A stretch of DNA of 64,000 bases from Oceanobacillus neutriphilus (lineage in GTDB: Bacteria > Bacillota > Bacilli > Bacillales > Amphibacillaceae): the NCBI RefSeq assembly GCF_014645515.1, contig NZ_BMLW01000005.1, forward strand, positions 1 to 64,000. The letters are read 5' to 3'. Under the pieces are notes generated by a model, which did not search any database, was not told where the DNA came from, and was given only the letters and a program-made list of their open reading frames with translations. Within the stretch, counting starts at the first letter, position 1; every line of letters starts with the position of its first letter. The position numbers and the translations under genes are program-made. Positions 63,371-64,000 of this stretch are shown piece after piece.

Positions 63371-64000
63371 ATGGAAAAGCAACAGGTATTAATAGCTGGA
63401 CTCGGCCTTATTGGCGGGTCCATTGCTAAAGCAATCAAAAAAGAGTCCGAACATTACATAATCGGTTTTGATATAAGCGAAAATACGCTTCAATTTGCTT
63501 TGAATCAAGGTATTATTGATGAATCCTCCACAAATTTAGATGAGGCGGCATTGAAAGCGGATATTATTATTATTTCGGCACCGATTTCCGAGACAATACA
63601 GCTTATCTCCCAGCTTGACAGCCTGCCGTTCACGAAGGAGGTTATTGTCTCAGATACAGCATCCGTAAAAGGTTCTGTGCTTATTGCCGCTAATGATTTA
63701 ACAAATAAATCGATTCGCTTTATAGGCGGACATCCGATGGCGGGCTCCCACAAGAAAGGGATTGAAGCAGCAAAAGCACATTTATTTGAGAATGCTATCT
63801 ATGTCCTGTCCCCGCTTGATAATGCTACGGAGAAAAATGTAGGTACATTGAGAGAGGTTTTATCTGCAACGAAAAGCAATTTTGTTGTGTTGCAATCGGA
63901 CGAGCACGATGAGATGACCGGAGTTATTTCACACTTTCCCCACCTGATTGCATCGTCCCTCGTCCATCAGGCGAGAAAATGGGAGAAAAAACATTCCTTT
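63371..64000 (+). CDS. tyrA: Prephenate dehydrogenase, partial (runs off the window)
   Basis: Oxidises prephenate to 4-hydroxyphenylpyruvate for tyrosine. The frame is open for 210 codons to the last base, so the C-terminal part (in B. subtilis an ACT domain, about 371 residues in total) is outside the window. The NAD motif AGLGLIGGSIAKA is at 9-21, SDTASVKGS is near 97-105 and the catalytic histidine segment GGHPMAGSHKKG is near 118-129, followed by SDEHDEMTGVISHFPHL. The ATG at 63371 follows AAGGTGAACAT. Confidence 0.94.
   Translation, partial: MEKQQVLIAGLGLIGGSIAKAIKKESEHYIIGFDISENTLQFALNQGIIDESSTNLDEAALKADIIIISAPISETIQLISQLDSLPFTKEVIVSDTASVKGSVLIAANDLTNKSIRFIGGHPMAGSHKKGIEAAKAHLFENAIYVLSPLDNATEKNVGTLREVLSATKSNFVVLQSDEHDEMTGVISHFPHLIASSLVHQARKWEKKHSF

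Overview
The window is a low-GC, spore-forming Firmicute chromosome segment of the Bacillaceae type (Oceanobacillus/Virgibacillus-like by general impression; the genus is not proven by what I can see). Gene order follows, from memory, the Bacillus subtilis stretch from nudF to tyrA, with the same transcription direction and many of the same operons, plus several local losses and insertions. I see no rRNA, tRNA, prophage, CRISPR or defence genes. Nearly all genes are on the + strand; exceptions are a fructosamine-kinase-like gene, an SDR gene and a 30-residue YjcZ-type spore gene.

Layout. 783-7732: nudF, spoIIM, fur, (fructosamine kinase, minus), yqzK, xerD, then the nucleoside pair drm-pdp. 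7792-14348: SDR gene (minus), dacF, the spoIIA operon (anti-anti-sigma, anti-sigma, sigma F) behind a near-perfect sigma-H promoter, then spoVAA, spoVAB and spoVAF without spoVAC/AD/AE. 15264-22971: lysA, ppiB, ribT (no riboflavin biosynthesis genes beside it), the yjcZ-like gene, scpA-scpB, dacB-spmA-spmB, rluB. 23036-30414: cytochrome c maturation resABC, the resDE two-component system, then a DUF4430 lipoprotein with an ECF transporter S component. 31600-43746: ypbB-recS-CPBP protease-ypbE-like cluster, mecB, gudB, ypdA, ansA, prsW, sleB-ypeB. 43938-53957: cmk, plsC, the S1-repeat protein, the YIEGIA pair, der, gpsA, spoVIF, yphE, yphF, spoIVA. 54520-64000: hbs, mtrB (TRAP), hepS-menG-hepT, ndk, cheR, aroF-aroB-aroH-hisC and the start of tyrA, which runs off the window.

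The genes serve sporulation and germination (spoIIM, spoIIA, spoVA, dacF, dacB, spmAB, prsW, sleB-ypeB, spoVIF, spoIVA), chromosome handling (xerD, scpAB, hbs, recS), respiration and redox (resABCDE, menaquinone genes, ypdA) and amino-acid/nucleotide metabolism (lysA, gudB, ansA, drm-pdp, ndk, aro/his/tyr).

The least ordinary content is intergenic. Two noncoding units of about 770 and 960 bp (14394-15159 and 30532-31492) share terminal inverted repeats, are flanked by near-identical 7-bp AT-rich direct repeats, and contain two large paralogous hairpins in opposite orientation; two half copies lie at 85-640 and 35311-35605. Their stems differ in sequence but remain paired around conserved inner motifs, and one copy carries nested smaller hairpins with a constant AGGA-type loop. 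This looks like a non-autonomous mobile, structured element, and some copies sit where conserved neighbours are missing or shortened. A second short hairpin repeat family, with ends near TTCAAAAAG and TTTTTGAAC, occurs four times. Other points are the retention of TRAP without folE/mtrA or trp genes nearby, a split spoVA operon, an orphan ribT and a shortened ypbE.
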